DNA of 64,000 nucleotides, from contig NC_081542.1 in NCBI RefSeq assembly GCF_901000735.1, positions 15,601,577 through 15,665,576 of the forward strand. Reading direction: 5' to 3'. The stretch comes from Corylus avellana. Its lineage: Eukaryota; Streptophyta; Magnoliopsida; Fagales; Betulaceae. The position numbers were made by a program, and so were the translations under genes. The notes under the pieces were generated by a model that was not told the DNA's origin, did no database searches, and worked only from the letters and a program-made list of their open reading frames with translations. Of this stretch, positions 48,101 to 60,600 are shown in pieces; positions within the stretch are counted from its first letter, which is position 1; every line of letters begins with the position of its first letter.

Positions 48101-50448
48101 ATGGGCTCTGACTGCATCTAATTACTCCAGACTGCAGCAACTCCTTCACAATCTTTTCTATCTCCTCCTTTTGGTAAAAAGGGTACATGTATGGCCTCAC
48201 TGAAACAGGCTGTGCACCCTCCTTCAAATGTATTGCATGATCATGAGATCTTTTAGGAGGCAACTCCTTAAGATCAGCAAAAACATCTGCAAATTCTTCC
48301 AATAACTGAGCCATAGGACCAACTTCTTTGTTTTGCTTCCTTCCATCTTCATCCCCTTGCATCTGGGTACTATCATCACCAAGAAGCTGCAACAAGACAC
48401 CCTTGTTCTCACCTCTACTTAGTTTAAAGGATTCATCAGCTTCTACACACAGATTCAGATTAGCAACCAGCCGTTCCAGCAAACAAGTTCTTTCCTCATA
48501 CACAAACAGCATAGTGAGATTAAGAAAATCCCACAATATAGGCCCTAAAGTCCTCAACCATTGAATGCCAAGTACCATATCACAACCAGCCAAAGGTAAA
48601 ATATAAAGGTCAACAACAAAAGTATAACCTTGCAACCTCACCTTTGTGTTATTACATTTACCAGGGCTTACAAGCTCATCACCATTAGCTACTTTAACTT
48701 TGATAGATTCATTATTCACAGGCTGAATTCCCACTCCCTTAATCCTTTCCTGATCTAAGAAGTTATGTGTACTTCCAGAATCAATCAAAATTATTATCTT
48801 GTGATTGTTTATCATACCTACAATCCTCATAGTCTTAGGAGTAGGATTTCCAATAATGGCATGCAAAGAGATTTCAGGAAATTCTTCTAAAAAAAAATCA
48901 CCTGGATCTGGTTCTTCTTCAACCTCTTTCAAATTGTTCACCTTCTCTTCGATCTCCTCAATCAAGAACAATCTTGGTGAAGCACAAACATGGCCACGGC
49001 TCCACTTAGCATCACAATTATAACATAATCCTTTCTTCCTTCTATCCATCATCTCAGCATTAGAAATTTTTTGAACTGGTAACATTGCTTTACCAGAAAC
49101 AGGAAGAGTAGCTTTATTCTGGTTATTACCATTCGCAGCATTCTCAAGACTCTTCTGTTGACAAAAAAGAGTAGTTTTTCCTCCCACAAACCCAGTACTC
49201 TTACTTTCTCCCCCAAAACTTCTTGCAGCATTATTATAAGGGAGTTGACTCCACTGTGGTTTAGTGCTTTTTCTGAAATCGCACACATAATCCTCCTGGA
49301 TTTTTGCTAAAGAATAAGCATCAACTAGAGCCTTAGGTTTAAACATCTTTACTGCCAATCTAATCTCATCTTTTAATCCCCCCATAAAGCAACTCAATTT
49401 ATGTGCTTCAGGTAAATCAGCTACTCTATTAGCTAATACTTCAAATTGCTTCTTATATTCCTGCAAAGATCCTTCTTGTTTCAACTTTGACAATGTTTCC
49501 ATAGGGTCATCATAAGACCCCATACCAAATCTAGTCTGTAATGCTCTAGCAAAATCATCCCAAGTAGCAAAAGAATTTGATTTATGCAATTCTTGAAACC
49601 AAATTAAGGCTGTACCTTCTATATGAAAAGAAGAAATCTTCAACCTTTGACAATCTGGTGTAGAGTAGTGATCAAAGAACTGCTCAGCCTTGTAACACCA
49701 ATTCAATGGATCCTCCCCATCAAATTTAGGAAACTCCAACCGAATGGACTTAGTGTGAAATCCATCTCCTGCCTGAAACCCTGCACCATGTGTTGCATGA
49801 ATCCTTCCTTTTGAGGTTGAACCAAAATTGGCCTCCATAGTGTCAAAAGAGGAACTTTTATCTCTTTGCTCTGGTGCCCTCTGCGATTCCTGAATGCCTC
49901 TCATCACTTGTGCCAACTGTTCACTCAAGAAAGCAAACTGGTCATCCTGCTTTTTCTCAAATCTATCCTGTCTTGCATTCCTCTCTAAAAAATCATCCTG
50001 CAACTGCTTAAAGTCCTTCCTGAATTGCACCAAATCAGAATCTTGCCCCATAGATCTAGTTTTCATGAAAAGAAAACAAATGGCTCTTGATACCACTTGT
50101 AACAAAATACTTCTCTAGAACAAAGAATGGAAATGGAAATAAAAGAATCAACTCTTTATTGAATGGAATGGGCCAATTCGAGATGGCTAATCTCCTACAG
50201 TTTCTGCCAAAAATGCCAAAGAAAAATTACTCTCCTCTTTTGCACTCCACCAGCCTTTATAAGGCTTAATCAGTTGAGGCAATTCTGTTTACAGTTTTGG
50301 TTCCAACTAACTACCATATCCACACGTGCACAATCTCCTAACAGAATTACTACATTAACTACATAACAAACTTCAACTGCTCTTCCTTTCCAGCTCATCT
50401 TCTAAGCTCCATTTCACTGCCTATCTTTGTTAGGAACTCCCTGTGACA
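45125..50448 (-). mobile_element. nearly intact Ty3/gypsy chromovirus, 5324 bp
   Basis: LTRs of 351 bp each (45125-45475 and 50098-50448) differ at about three positions. The TSD TGTCT is perfect (45120-45124 and 50449-50453). On the minus strand the primer-binding site reads AGTGGTATCAAGAGCC and the polypurine tract AAAGGGAGAGGCTA. Length, short LTRs and the C-terminal chromodomain suggest the Reina branch of chromoviruses. LTR identity near 99% points to a recent insertion. Confidence 0.92.
45488..50066 (-). pseudogene. gag-pol polyprotein of the chromovirus, four lesions
   Basis: Starts [13 protein letters not shown] at 50066. In order: gag ([28 protein letters not shown]), zinc knuckle ([14 protein letters not shown]), aspartic protease ([12 protein letters not shown]), RT ([26 protein letters not shown], then FFDDILVFS), RNase H (VIECYASGIGIGAVL), integrase (zinc-binding part CEVCQQSK; DFVEGLP; SDRDPVF; TDGQTEIVNK) and a chromodomain-like end (EVLVQWVGQTEDDASWEEL). 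A one-base T excess near 47780 shifts frame just before the RT catalytic FFDD. Three in-frame TAG codons (near 46880, 46003 and 45914) sit where Gln is expected. Otherwise it reads through for about 1,500 codons. Confidence 0.9.
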
Positions 50449-50540
50449 TGTCTCGGCTTAGGCTCTTACTGTACGTTTGGTTTTATTTCATCAAATGACC
50501 AGATTGTGGATACATTGACCAAGCTCCTATCAACTAGTTC
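50449..50540 (+). pseudogene. copia RNase H remnant, 3' half
   Basis: Continues the frame broken at 45124: VRFGFISSNDQIVDTLTKLL, the conserved C-terminus of copia pol. Removing the gypsy element and one TSD copy restores continuity. Confidence 0.8.
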
Positions 50541-50555
50541 ATGTTTTTTCGTTGA

Positions 50556-50715
50556 GTAATGTTAGAAGTTCTTCTTATATCCATCTTGGGTCATTTCAAA
50601 ACTAATGTGACTTTAAAATCATAATTAGATTTGTGATAAGTCACTATTTAATTTTAATCCAATGATGATTTTAAAAGTCACACTAATTTTGGAGGGACAC
50701 AAGAGATTATTTGTG
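50556..50715. mobile_element. small MITE related to 39640-39790
   Basis: Starts GAGTAATGTTAGAAGTTCTT. Inner inverted arms are AAACTAATGTGACTTTAAAA and TTTTAAAAGTCACACTAATT. No clear TSD. Confidence 0.5.
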
Positions 50716-51597
50716 ACCTCTCATTGATATTGAGATGGCCAGTATTTTATGATAAGGATAAAACTCACATCAACAAAGAAAAGAAGACCAGTAAGGAAGA
50801 CCAGTGATTAAGAACTACCCGTTGCGTATTTGATTTTTTTTTTTTTTTTTTTTAATGTATCAAAAGAAACGAAGAAAAAAAATGGTGTGCCCATGAATCT
50901 GGTTCACATTGACTTATGAAAATAATTTCTCCTAACAATATTCAAATAAATTGGCTTCTTTGATTTTTATACGACTAAGGAAAAACACTTATAATCGGAG
51001 TTGGTCGGAGTCACTTATATAATTCAATCTTATATATTCATGAAGAAATCAATATGAAACTTAACAACAGAGTCTAGATAAGCACTTGCCAAATTCCTCT
51101 TCGTTTATCCTTTTCCTTCTTGACTTGACCAAGTCTTTGCTGCCGTGACGACTCATTTGGCTCCCCAAAGAGGCAGTAACCACATATAGATGATATGTTT
51201 TTCTTGGTGAATAAAAGCGCATTCAACTCATATTCCATTTCCAGCAGACAGAAAAGACCCATTCACACCACAGATGCTTTCATTACATTGAGGTATTTTC
51301 TTACTGTAGCAGCCAAAAATGAAGGCAGAGGGGGCCAGTGGACCTTGTTCCTTTTCTTTTGTTGGAATCTTCTAGCTTAGTTTATATATCTTTCATTTCT
51401 TAGTGCAGCCAAGCCCCAGCTCCTCCTGAATAAAGTGCAGCATAAGCTTTTACGACACTTTTTTTCTTTTTTTTTTGCTCAAATGAAACTCTTTTCCTGG
51501 AATTTGGCTATTTGATCTGCATCAACTGTGCTATAAGCTTGGTCTTGCAATGCTATTTGGAACAATGCTGAATATGACAAAATTATGTTAATGCATA
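50716..51597. other. intergenic sequence
   Basis: No supportable gene; short frames are without recognisable domains. A T run lies at about 50827-50852. Confidence 0.4.
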
Positions 51598-52509
51598 CAG
51601 TGGCGGAGCCACATGTCGGCCAGAGGTGGCCGTGGCCCCCCCAAGAATTTTTTTTTGAAAAAAAAATTAAAGATGAGCATTAATTTATTGAGAAAAAAAG
51701 GTTTTTTTTTGAAAAAAAAATTCACACTTTCAGCACTAGGCCGTGGATCAGCATTAATTTATTGAGAATTTTTTTTTTTTTTTTTCTAAATAGGGCCCCT
51801 CCATTTTCCTGAAAGTTCATTTGTTTTTTTCTAAATAAGGCCCAATGCGCTGCAGCTGGCCCCTCCATATTTAAAAAAAAAAAAAAAAAAAAAGTTTACA
51901 AAATGAACTTTCAAGAGCACAAATTTAGTTTACAAAATAAATTTAGTTTACAAATGGCCTGATCCGACATTACAAAATTTATCTTCTATTGCAGAATTAT
52001 GCCAAGGATTGGCAAAGACAGAAAAATCAAAGATATACTATCTTATTGATAGATTGATTCGTCTTATTTTGACTCTTCCAGTATCTACAACAACTACCGA
52101 ACGAGCATTTTCAGCAATGAAAATTGTAAAATAACTACGCAACAAAATGGAGAATGATTTTCTTGCAAATAGTTTAATTCTTTATATTGTAAGGGAAATT
52201 ACTGAAAGCTTCGATTTAGATTCGATACTTGATGATTTTGTATTTCTAAAAGATCGTAAAGTGCAGTTCTAGACACTTTTTTGTATTTCTGTCTTTTTGA
52301 TGTAGTGCCGATATGTTATATTTCTAATATATCAATTTGAGCGCATATTTATGAACTTTTATAGATATTTTTTTGTGATGCATATATTGTGTGAATTGCC
52401 AAAATTTCAGTGGGAAAAAAATTTTTAGGACACAAAAAAAAAAAAAATTTAGGACACGAAAATTTTTTTTTATGGCCCCTACATTCTGAAATGTCTGGCT
52501 CCGCCACTA
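51598..52509 (+). mobile_element. internally deleted hAT transposon with 8-bp TSD
   Basis: Perfect 8-bp duplication AATGCATA (51590-51597 and 52510-52517), the hAT hallmark. Ends CAGTGGCGGAGCCA and TGGCTCCGCCACTA are inverted. Inside, 51984-52270 encodes the C-terminal hAT dimerisation region: LILTLPVSTTTTERAFSAMK, a stop, then NKMENDFLANSLILYIVREI. The N-terminal zinc finger and catalytic part are missing, so it is a deletion derivative of an Ac-like transposon. Confidence 0.9.
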
Positions 52510-52517
52510 AATGCATA

Positions 52518-54268
52518 GTACTGGATTGTACATAACTCATTACGCCTTAAGTAACTTTTGAATTGATCATTAAGGATGGTGGGGTTGCATGGGTCAGGCT
52601 ATGGTTCAGATAGACTTGAGGGAGTGTCTACGGTTTCCACCTTCTAAGTCCCTCCCGTGTAGCAGGTAGGTGTTACTATGGTCACATCTAGATAGAATAG
52701 CCACAATTGATCTCCCCGGCTAACCATTTTTTTGTTAAAAAAAAAAAAAAAAAAACACAACTTTTGAAGGGTGCATTAAGCATCCCTCTTACCTAAGCAC
52801 TGACGTCATAAATTCCCAATAAATTAAGCTAGTGCTTTCATACTATTTTTGCACATTTTGTTTTTTAATGTTAGTGTAATTACCGACCTTCTTTTTTTTT
52901 TTTTTTTTTTTCGAATGTCGGTAATTACCAACCTGCACTGAGCACATATTGTTTCCCAACATAGATTTTTAAGCAAGAACACTGAAAAGATAATAAACAA
53001 AAAGAGGAAGCTCAGGAAAGACAAAAACAAAATGAAGAAAAGAACAAGAATGTACTTGGATTGGGACATGAGCTCAATACCAAAATCTAAATTGACCTCA
53101 TAATGTTGTCATAATGTTGGTAGCCCTCTTAAGCCATTTTCAGTATGACCATGCCTTATCCTTCTTTTCTTTTCTTTTTTCTTTTTTATTTTGCAGTGTT
53201 TTTATTACTAACAATATTTGATATTACTTACAAACTAGACATAAATACCATATAAAGTTAGAGGGTTTGGGTTTAGTGTAATATGATTTAAGTGAAAATG
53301 GGTCAATTCGGTTAAACACGATTAGTACACGGATCAAATTCATATCAACCCACTTAACTTGTAATTAACTTGCATAACTTGTATAGTACATGCAACTTTT
53401 AAACTTTTAAACTTTTTTTTTTCTTTTTTCTTTCGATCTATGAAAAGGGCTACAAGAAAAGAGCCCATATAATTGGATTCACAAAATCCGATTAATCAGT
53501 TAAGTTGACAATTCAGATGAAGATTACAAAGGGAATTTAAGGACAACACTCACTTTCTAACCTGCTTTTCAAACTTGGAGAACATTAAGGTAATATCATA
53601 TTTAGGGTTGATAATTTTTTACATGATTTATGAATTCGACATGAATTTAAAACAAAATTAACGGGTTAAGGTTAAAGGGTTTGACTCGTTTAATTAAAGG
53701 ATTAGGTTATTATTGACCTATATAATCTTATGTCCATGTCTCGACATAACCCGAAGCCCGACATGTGACACTAAGGTTGACTATTTTTTACATTACCCGC
53801 AACCGTACCACGAACTCAATACGAAATTAGTAAGGTTAAAGTTGATGGATCTGACCAATTTAATTAAAATGAGTTATATTATGATTGTTTAATCTTATAC
53901 CCATGTCTTGATAGTGTCGACACGACCTAAACTCAACAAATAAACACAAAGCACCATCTCTAATCATATCCTTTATAATATATATATATATATATAAAAA
54001 AAAAAAAAAAAAAAAGTGATTCAAAAGCAAAACTCTATATTTTAGAGATATACCTACAAAATCATAAGTTTTACTAGTCTTATTATTATTTTATTTTAGA
54101 AAAGAGAAAATATTTCAATTAAAAATAAATTATTTTTAATAATAATTATTTAAAAAAAGTTCTTACAAGAATTCTTTGACATTAATATATTTTCAAAGAA
54201 AAGAATTCTAAACTAGTCCATTAAAATTAATCAACCTCATTAATAAATTTCCAATTTCAACGCCTCAA
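52518..54268. other. intergenic region upstream of RSH1
   Basis: Holds a small hairpin (GTAATTACCGAC at 52875 and its complement at 52917, poly-T loop). It also holds an imperfect tandem duplication of about 165 bp (53607-53770 and 53773-53935; shared AAGGTTAAAG and TAATCTTATRYCCATGTCT), similar to subterminal repeats of plant hAT-like MITEs. An A-tailed segment ends at about 52757. No gene. Confidence 0.5.
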
Positions 54269-54619
54269 GTATAAAACCCAAAGAGAAAAAAAGAAAAAAA
54301 ATATCTTTATCGAACGGCATTTGTGTGGCGTTGGCTCAGCTCCATATCTCTCTCTCTCTGACTCTCTCTCTAAATTATCTCTTCGCCTCCTTCTTCGTTT
54401 CAATCCCTCGCTTATTTGTCCGAAACCGAACGTTTCGCCTCCACACGAAACGCTTTTCTGATTCTCCTAAGCGCAGCTCACGGAAAGTCCAAGCAATGAG
54501 TTTTTGATTGTGTCCCGCTTTGGTTTTGGTGAATTCTTGGTGAGCTATTCTGGGGTGTGTGTTTTGTGGGTTGTTTAATGCTGAGCTCGATTCAATGAGA
54601 TTGCTCTGTTCCCTTACAA
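54269..54619 (+). promoter_or_regulatory. RSH1 promoter end and 5' leader
   Basis: A TATA-like GTATAAAAC at 54269 is followed by a CT-rich stretch (CTCTCTCTCTCTGACTCTCT, about 54344-54371) typical of plant 5' leaders. The leader of about 300 bp contains short upstream ATGs (for example 54325) that could affect translation. Confidence 0.45.
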
Positions 54620-57600
54620 ATGGCCTCTGCTTCTTCCTTGTCAGGTCTGTATGTCTACTTTGTTTGGTTGCTGAGAAAATGTGGGAAAAATGAAGGGAAT
54701 TGAAATTTCAAATAGTGGGTTTTCGTTCTTCGGAACTTGAAGCAATAAAGGAAAGAAAAGATGAAGACTTAGTGAACTTAGCCTAGTACTTCTATGTGGC
54801 TTATTTGAGTCAATTTTTGTTTTTGTTTTTGTTTTTGTTTTCGCTTGTGTAGTGTTTTCTCAGCAACCAAACGGGTAATTAAGAACTTATCTTTTGTCTT
54901 TTTGGTTTTCTGAGGTTTCATATTCTTGGTGAATTGGGGCCCTGATATTGTCAAAAATGTGTTTTTTGAATCTTGTAGTTTCGTTAGAATGCGTTAACGT
55001 ATGTAAATCACCAAAGTGGGATGGGAGTGGAAGATATGATTGTAGTGCTCTTTCGTGTGCGTGGAAGGCGCCGAGGGCCTTGACCGGGTTCCTTGCGTGC
55101 ACAGCTCACCCGCCTCAGTGTTCCTCATCATCTTACGGGCGAAATGGAAGAAGAAACCGGAGTAATTCTGTATAGTTTCTTGATCTGCCTTTGGATATTT
55201 AGCATTTGAATTTGGTTTCTGCGCTTATTAAATGCATTTTGTCTGTCATGTGTATATCATGTTCAAAACTTTGGAACTGTACGGCATTTTATGCAAGAGA
55301 AATGTTTAACTGAGGTCAGAATTTAAGCTAAAGTTGGGATGCTGGTTTGATGCGTAGGAAGCCTCCAAGTATCTCATGACATGCATGTAATTGATTAAAT
55401 CTTTTGCAGTGTGCTAAAAAAGGATTAAAATTAATTTTGGAATTTTTTTGGATCTTAATCGTCACTGACAAATGAGAAATTTAGTGGATTTTGTATAAGA
55501 TTTCCCATCTTCTTTTCTGATATGAGTAACTGAGGAAAACATGAATTATTATATTTATTCACGATCTTGTTGACATAACTTTTAGGCCCTTCCTCTTTTT
55601 CCAAAATCCCCAATATATTTTTTTAAAAATTATTTATGAAATGTGGATTCGAATTGTCTCAAGCAAGTTCATGGTTTTATCATAATAGAATTACAATGTT
55701 TGCAACAAAACTGTGAGTCGCACAATAAATTATGGACCTGTAGTATGTATCCAGTATTACTGGTCAGTTGTATACAAACTGGGTTGCATGGTTGTTAATC
55801 ACAAAATTTGTTCAATCTTCTCCTCTTCCAGAGATGTGAAGCCTTTAATGATAGAGGCTGGTTTTCTAGTGATGATTTGGACTTGGTTCTTCTTGGAAGA
55901 CTCCTTAAACCAAGACTGCTTCATGTTGCTGGTAAAAGATGGCCCATGTGCTGTTCTTCTTCCTTCTCTTCAGATGCCTTCAATGAGGTTTCTCCTGAAA
56001 GGTTGTGGGAGGTATGATTCGGTTATTGCTCAACATGACATCTTAATAGTAGTGATAACGATAATAATATTTAATATAGAGAGGTTTGTTTCCTGTGGTT
56101 TGAGCTATAGACTTAAACTATGGTCCTTTGATTGCCTCAGGATCTTAAGCCCAGTATTTCATACCTTTCATCTAAAGAGCTAGAATTGGTCCGGAAGGCT
56201 CTTCAGGTTAGCTCTCTGATTGGCAAGAAATCCTAGTATTCTCATTCTTCCAGACCATTCTTTTTGAAGGGCTGGATATCTAAATGTAGCTTTACTGTTG
56301 GTATAGCTGGCTTTTGAGGCTCATGATGGCCAAAAAAGACGCAGTGGAGAGCCGTTCATTATTCATCCAGTTGAAGTTGCTCGTATACTAGGAGAACTTG
56401 TGAGTCATACAAAGTTAAAAAATAAGTGCTCTTTGGAGTAGTATTTTTCTTGCAGTTTCTATCAAAATTGATTCCAATTGTTCTTCTAGGAATTGGATTG
56501 GGAGTCCATAGCTGCTGGATTACTACATGACACGGTTGAGGATACAAATGTTGTTACTTTTGAAAGATTAGAGGAGGAGTTTGGTGCTACTGTGCGCCGC
56601 ATAGTAGAAGGAGAGACTAAGGTACTATATATCTTTCTTCTTCAGTAACTTCTGTTATGTTGGACAAACGCCAGATTACATTGGTTTTCATATTCTTCAC
56701 TAACCTGATTAGGTATCTAAACTGGGAAAACTGAAGTGTAAAAATGAAAATGATTCAGTACAAGATGTAAAAGCTGATGACCTACGTCAGATGTTTCTTG
56801 CCATGACAGAGGAGGTGACCTATTTATTTACAATTTTGTCAATGCTCTGCCTTGATTATATTTAAAACCATTTTGAGACTCAAAGAGCTGCTGTTTCAGG
56901 TCCGTGTCATCATTGTTAAACTAGCTGATAGATTACATAACATGCGAACCCTTTCTTACATGCCTCCACATAAGCAGGTAGTGTGTTATCAGCGTTATAT
57001 TAGTTGTTTATCTACTCTTTTCTTGATATTACTATTCACATTATTATTTTCCATGCAGTTGAGCATAGCAATGGAGACTTTGCAGGTCTTTGCACCTCTA
57101 GCGAAGTTGCTTGGGATGTACCAAATCAAGGTAGACCATTATGTTTCCTTGCATGGCTTTTACTTTTCTTTTTTTTTTTTTTTTTTTTTTTCTGTTGATG
57201 CTTTTGTGTTCCAGATAATTTGTTGTTCAAATTCTGCCATCTCATTATGACTGTGACACTAATTGTACTCTCTCATTTTTGATGACTTTCACAATTTACT
57301 GTATTTGCATATTCTCAACATTCCAAATGATGAAATATGATAAAGTTGCATGTGTAAGTTCAGTTTTTATTTTATTTTTTAATTTTTTTATACTTAGTGA
57401 ATTCATCAAACTGAGTATCTAACAGCTGAAGGTTGGTTTGAGGTAAGACGAAAAGAAAAATCCGGTTATGTGCATTGAAAGTTCCAAGAGTCTATTCCAG
57501 GTTCAGAGTGACTAAGAGTTTAAGACATTGTATCTTATATGGTGCCAAAGCTAAGATACCATGGCTGAGGCATCTTTTAGACGAATAAATTATCTCATTC

Positions 57601-60600
57601 TTATCAGGAGCTACTTTGTTGTATTTTGATTTTCAGTTGTTCTATTGACATCTTTAATAAGTGCTCTGAAGATGCAAGTATGCCACCTATTTCTATATAT
57701 CTTTCCTTGCGGGTGTTTGCATTTGTTTTTTGATAAGGTTTTTTGTTTTTTGTTTTTGCCAAGTATGTGTTCGCACTTGTTTACCCATTTTTGATCAAGA
57801 TTAGCAATGATTATCCCTGACTGCCTTTGTTGCCCAAATTTAGAACCATTGAACGATTATAATTTAAACTGCATTTTCATATCCCGTCTTTTGTTTCTTT
57901 GATGGTTGTTGTCTTGTTACTTCATATTCCAATAACAAATTGGTATTATAATGCAGTCAGAACTTGAAAATCTATCCTTCATGTACACAAATGCTGAAGA
58001 TTATGCTAAAGTCAAGAGAAGAATTGCAGACCTCTATAAAGAACATGAGAAAGAACTTGTGGAGGTGATGCTTTTCTCTGTTTAAACAAGAAATCTTGAA
58101 TAGAGCTTGAAAAGATTGTTATCAATTGTATGGTGGCTTTAATAACATGTGACATCAGAATTTAACTTTTGGAGAATCTTAAGTTCAGGAGCTTTCGATT
58201 TGTTCATGTCTTAATGGGATTTACTTATCAAGCATTGTCACTTTGAATCAGGCAAACAAAATTTTGATGAAGAAGATTGAGGATGATCAGTTTCTAGACC
58301 TTATGACAGTGAAAACTGAAGTTCGCTCTGTATGTAAGGAGCCATACAGGTCAAACCCTAAAACTTACTACTTCCACTCGTTAGATTACTTATTGTCCTA
58401 CTTATGATATGTTTAAACTCATGATCCTTGTGTCTGGTGTTCTAACATGATTAAAGTTTGCAAGTTTTATATGTATCATTTGTGATTGAATAGCCAATTA
58501 GGTGGTGTATTACTTTGTGGAGAATCTCAGCATGCAAATCAATCACATACTTTACATTAATGTCTTACCAGTTATGTGTATGGATATATTTTACAAAAGA
58601 GCCCTGTCGGGATCTCAAGATGTCTGGGGAAACTCTCTTGGGATCCGACTTGTGTAGGTGTTTTAGTGAGATATTATTTTCTTGTCATGCTAAGTGTGCC
58701 CTATATGGGATGGGATATTGTATTTCTTGTTTGAAATTAATTTAGCTATCTTCTTTGATGCCCTGTTGTAAGTGTTGTTATAAAGTCTTTTGACAAGCCT
58801 TAAATTGAGATTTTTGTTGTTTACTTGCAGTATCTATAAATCTTTCCTCAAATCTAAAGGCTCTATCAATGAGCTTAACCAAATTGCACAGGTTTGTTGT
58901 GGTATTATCCGTGCACTAAAATGAAAATCTGATGAGGCAATATACATAATGTTTTATATTTGCTTATTCACAGACTTCTTCCTGTTTGTCATGACCAGCT
59001 TCGTATTATCATAAAACCAAAGGCAAACATTGGAGTTGGGCCATTATGCAGTCCACATCAGGTAAATCTTTGCCCATGCCAAAGGGTTTAGGTGTCTTTT
59101 GCTACACTCTATACTCGGTAAACTGCTGCTTGTTCTGATTGTTGCATTTTCCACAGATTTGCTACCATGTTCTGGGATTGGTCCATGGAATCTGGACCCC
59201 TGTTCCTCGAGCTGTGCGTATACTGCTGTTTTTTCTCTTTGAAGAGCAACAGTTCTATGATTAGAAAAAATTAATTGGTATCTATCTTAAGTTATCAGTT
59301 TTTCTTTCGTAACAGGTCAAAGACTACATAGCAACCCCAAAGCCTAATGGCTATCAGAGTCTGCACACAACCATGATTCCCTTTCTGTATGAGAGCATGT
59401 TTAGGCTAGAAGTTCAGGTAAGTATTGGATGATCGTTATTGAACAGCTCCCTTTTCCTGCGTAGTTTCAAACAAGGCTTTTGTTAAGTTATTGATTTCTA
59501 TTTTTGAGTGGCTTCCTTTAATTATTTATATAATTACATCTGCAGTGTTTGTTCATCTTTGGAGTTATCTCTTTTTTGGCAGATAAGAACTGAAGAGATG
59601 GACCTTATAGCTGAGAGAGGCATTGCTGCTCATTATACTGGGAGAGTATTTGGTAGTAGTTTAGTTAGACGTGCAATGCCTAATGGTAGAAGTTCAAGAG
59701 CAAAGACTGTCTGTCTCAACAATGCAAACATTGCTCTCAGGGTATTTCACTATTTTTTTTTCCTTGAAAATTTGTGATAATTAGCAATCCTTCTTGAAGG
59801 GCTTTCATGGCAAACCATTTCAAGACCCTAACTTCAATGCTATTCTCAAATATGAAGTCCTTTGTTACCTCCAGGTTGGCTGGCTCAATGCAATCAGAGA
59901 ATGGCAAGAGGAGTTTGTTGGCAATATGAGTTCTAGGGAATTTGTAGACACCATCACCAGAGATCTGTTAGGCAGCCGTGTCTTTGTGTTTACACCAAGG
60001 GGAGAGGTAAGACAGTGGATTCTCTTACATATCAGTTTTGTCTTTTTTCTTTATTTTATCTTTTGAATATTGACAATAAAAAAACATAATTAATGTTCAC
60101 ATATAAAAATGTCTTGCTCAAGTTTATTGATGGTTGACATTATGTGCAGATTAAGAACCTGCCTAAGGGGGCAACTGTTATTGACTACGCTTATATGATA
60201 CACACTGAAATTGGCAACAAGATGGTGGCTGCGAAGGTATTTTTCTCAATCTTGACTGATATTTATTCTTTTGTCCGTTTGAGTGTTACTCCTGAAAAAA
60301 CAGAATCAATCAGTTGTGGTGCATGACTTTCTTCTATGCAGGTCAACGGTAATCTTGTTTCTCCTATGCATGTTCTTGCAAATGCGGAAGTTGTGGAGAT
60401 AATCACCTATAATGTTAGTATTATCATTGTCTTAATATAATTTCCTTTTTGTTGAACTTATCTTTGTGGAATGTACAGAGTTCCTTGTATATGATTACTT
60501 TTTGTAAAGAAAGGGAAAAAGAAAAATTTCCTTCAATATGATGTGGAAAATAGTATTTAATTATTTCCTTTTGCAATTACATTAGAGGAAGTGTTCAGAT

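Noticed and set aside
48328..50118. Plus-strand ORFs inside the chromovirus
   Set aside because: Antisense to gag-pol, whose minus-strand frame has full domain order.
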